In this document: positions 3,975-5,212 of the stretch, piece after piece
How positions within the stretch are numbered: position 1 is the first letter of the stretch
Layout: each line of letters opens with the position of its first letter
NCBI GenBank assembly: GCA_903934745.1
Contig: CAIZOZ010000270.1
Span: 1 to 5,212, forward strand
Origin: an uncultured cyanobacterium
GTDB taxonomy: Bacteria; Cyanobacteriota; Cyanobacteriia; PCC-6307; Cyanobiaceae
Direction: 5' to 3'
Length of the DNA stretch: 5,212 nt
Position numbers and translations under genes: made by a program
The notes under the pieces: model-generated
Database searches by the model: none
Told to the model about the DNA's origin: nothing
The model's input: the letters and a program-made list of their open reading frames with translations, nothing else

Positions 3975-5027
3975 TCATCCGCCGGCGGCCTGCTGGTGCC
4001 GCTCCCCCTCCAACTGCCGCAGACGTCCATAGAGCGCCAGTTCATCGTCACCCAGGCCGTCGTCAATCACGATCCGGATTTCCACCAGCTGATCGCCACG
4101 CTGCTCCGCCAGGCTCTGCCCCCGGCCCCGTAGACGCAGCAAGCGTCCACTGGAGGAACCCGCCGGCACCCGTAGCCGCACCGGCCCCTCCAGGGTGGGC
4201 ACCACCACCTGGGCCCCCAGGGCCGCCTCCGCCGGCGAGAGCTCCAGCTTGTACAGCACCCGCAGCCCATCAATGCGCAACCCTTCGGCGGTGCGCACCC
4301 GCAGCTGCAGGAAATGGTCGCCGCCACCGGGGGCGAGGCCATGCAGACATAGCCGCCAGCCATCGCCGGCCAGCGCTGGGGTCCACACCTCCACCACGGT
4401 GCCATCCAGTAGGGCCAGTTCCAGCCGTTCGCCCCTGAGGGCCTGCTCCGGCGAGAGCTCCACCAGGGTTTCCACCTCGCTGCTGGCCGGCACTGGTGGT
4501 GGTGAAGGTGCCGCGGTCGCGACACGCCCCGGCGCCGGGTCGTCGGGCTGCTGCTGATCCAGGGGGTGGGCGGCTCCACCGCTGTCGTCGTCGGCTTCGT
4601 TCTGAGGAGACGCGCCACTCCCCGCCGCGCTTCTGCCTACCGAGCCACGGCCCGCCTCGCCGTTGTCTTCTGGCTCTGCCCGCGGCCGGCCGCCGAAGAG
4701 AGCGGCCAGATAGTCCTCGAAGTCAGGGAAGCCGGTGCTGTAGGGATCGCGATCGCCGGGATCACCGGCGGACCCATCAGCGTCCGCGCCGCGTTCCCAG
4801 GCCCGGCGGCGACTCGGATCCGAGAGCACCGCGTAGGCCTCATTGAGCCGTTTGAAGCGCTCCTCGGCGCTCGGATCGTTGTCATTGAGATCCGGATGCC
4901 AGCGGCGAGCCTGCTGGCGGAAGGCCCGCTTGAGCTCCTCCGCTTCGGCACCAGGTTCAACGCCGAGCACCTGCCAGTGATCGGCATCCGCCAGAGCCGA
5001 GGAATCAGAACGGGGACGAGGGCTCAC
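3975..5027 (-). CDS. dnaJ: DnaJ-family co-chaperone without zinc finger (DnaJ3/CbpA type)
   Basis: A 350-residue J-domain protein that would stimulate the ATPase of a DnaK partner and pass it clients. The J domain is residues 16-80, with the essential HPD at 44-46 (RRWHPDLN) and the helix-III/IV signature RFKRLNEAYAVLSDP (57-71). A short G/F-like block follows (FPDFEDYLAALFGG, 100-113). Residues 114-185 are a Pro/Asp/Gly/Ser-rich, probably disordered linker. Two C-terminal beta domains follow (about 186-255 and 256-345), the second with LRLRGRG (297-303) and RGDQLVEI (310-317), as in class B J-proteins. There are no CxxCxGxG zinc repeats. The start is GTG at 5025-5027, 5 bases after the stop of the probable dnaK, with no Shine-Dalgarno site, so coupled translation is likely. 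Synechocystis has an adjacent dnaK3-dnaJ3 pair as I recall, and this gene is probably its counterpart. Confidence 0.9.
   Translation of the reverse strand: MSPRPRSDSSALADADHWQVLGVEPGAEAEELKRAFRQQARRWHPDLNDNDPSAEERFKRLNEAYAVLSDPSRRRAWERGADADGSAGDPGDRDPYSTGFPDFEDYLAALFGGRPRAEPEDNGEAGRGSVGRSAAGSGASPQNEADDDSGGAAHPLDQQQPDDPAPGRVATAAPSPPPVPASSEVETLVELSPEQALRGERLELALLDGTVVEVWTPALAGDGWRLCLHGLAPGGGDHFLQLRVRTAEGLRIDGLRVLYKLELSPAEAALGAQVVVPTLEGPVRLRVPAGSSSGRLLRLRGRGQSLAEQRGDQLVEIRIVIDDGLGDDELALYGRLRQLEGERHQQAAGG
4749..4756. repeat. HIP1 octamer
   Basis: A single GCGATCGC inside the dnaJ-family gene, falling just before the G/F-like block. It is the third HIP1 copy in the window and is a cyanobacterial genome signature rather than a functional site of this gene. 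Confidence 0.6.
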
Positions 5028-5032
5028 GGAGA

Positions 5033-5212
5033 TCAGCCGTCGGACCAGGGGTCATCATGCTGGTCCTGCTGGCGCGGGCCAGACCAGTCGGCCGGATCGG
5101 ACCGCTGCCGGCGCGCTGCCTCGGCGGACTGGCGAACGGGGCCAGGCTCAGCGTTGGCGTCACGGCTGCTGCGGGAATCACGGCTGTTGCTGGAATCCCG
5201 TTCGCGATCACC
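5033..5212 (-). CDS. dnaK: C-terminal end of a probable DnaK (Hsp70), cut by window edge
   Basis: The last 59 codons of a - strand gene that runs off the window, ending at TGA 5035-5033. The peptide is hydrophilic and of low complexity: Arg/Ser/Asp-rich at first (RDSSNSRDSRSSRD, residues 6-19 of the fragment), then ending QQDQHDDPWSDG. Such a charged, disordered tail with an acidic Asp/Trp end fits the variable C-terminus of cyanobacterial Hsp70 proteins. No conserved Hsp70 domain is visible here, so the name rests mainly on context: the next gene, 5 bases downstream, is a J-protein, and dnaK-dnaJ pairs are common in cyanobacteria. GrpE or an unrelated protein cannot be excluded. That the frame is coding is supported by its uninterrupted run to the edge and its tight spacing to the dnaJ-family gene. 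Confidence 0.55.
   Translation of the reverse strand, partial: GDRERDSSNSRDSRSSRDANAEPGPVRQSAEAARRQRSDPADWSGPRQQDQHDDPWSDG

Noticed and set aside
5005..5211. 68-codon - strand frame at the right edge
   Set aside because: It overlaps the dnaJ start in another frame. The neighbouring frame ending at 5033 runs open to the edge, has a plausible Hsp70 tail and stops exactly before the dnaJ-family start.

Overview
The window is GC-rich (roughly two thirds G+C by eye) and most resembles a picocyanobacterium of the Cyanobium / high-GC Synechococcus type. The reasons are the gene set (a cyanobacterial cyclophilin, an MTA phosphorylase, MurQ, a DUF3110 protein and a zinc-finger-less DnaJ), dense packing with frequent GTG starts and few Shine-Dalgarno sites, and three copies of the cyanobacterial HIP1 octamer GCGATCGC. 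The assignment is inferred from gene content and sequence style; no database search was possible.

Layout. Positions 1-690 hold two small divergent genes, one on the - strand (9-218) and one on the + strand (466-687). Both look like ribbon-helix-helix DNA-binding proteins and resemble each other. They are separated by a comparatively AT-rich 247-base region with several inverted and direct repeats that could be operators. The + strand gene converges on a cyclophilin peptidyl-prolyl isomerase gene (- strand, 728-1168). The cyclophilin's intrinsic terminator lies inside the end of the small + gene. A 210-base divergent region with three tandem 26-base repeats separates the cyclophilin gene from mtnP (+ strand, 1379-2374), the methionine-salvage methylthioadenosine phosphorylase.

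The right half is a compact - strand operon, read from the right edge: the end of a probable dnaK (5033-5212, cut by the window), a dnaJ-family gene (3975-5027), a DUF3110 gene (3507-3944) and murQ (2293-3510). The gaps are 5 and 30 bases, then a 4-base GTGA overlap. The chaperone pair would work together in protein folding. MurQ recycles N-acetylmuramic acid 6-phosphate from cell-wall turnover. The DUF3110 protein is conserved in cyanobacteria but its role is unknown.

The most unusual features are (1) the divergent ribbon-helix-helix pair with its candidate operators, (2) an 82-base tail-to-tail overlap of mtnP and murQ built on a 15-base hairpin-forming tandem repeat translated on both strands, (3) a second 15-base repeat array encoding seven pentapeptides in an N-terminal extension of MurQ, and (4) the 26-base repeats in the ppi-mtnP divergent promoter region. 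I see no RNA genes, insertion sequences or CRISPR arrays, and no clearly new multi-gene system.
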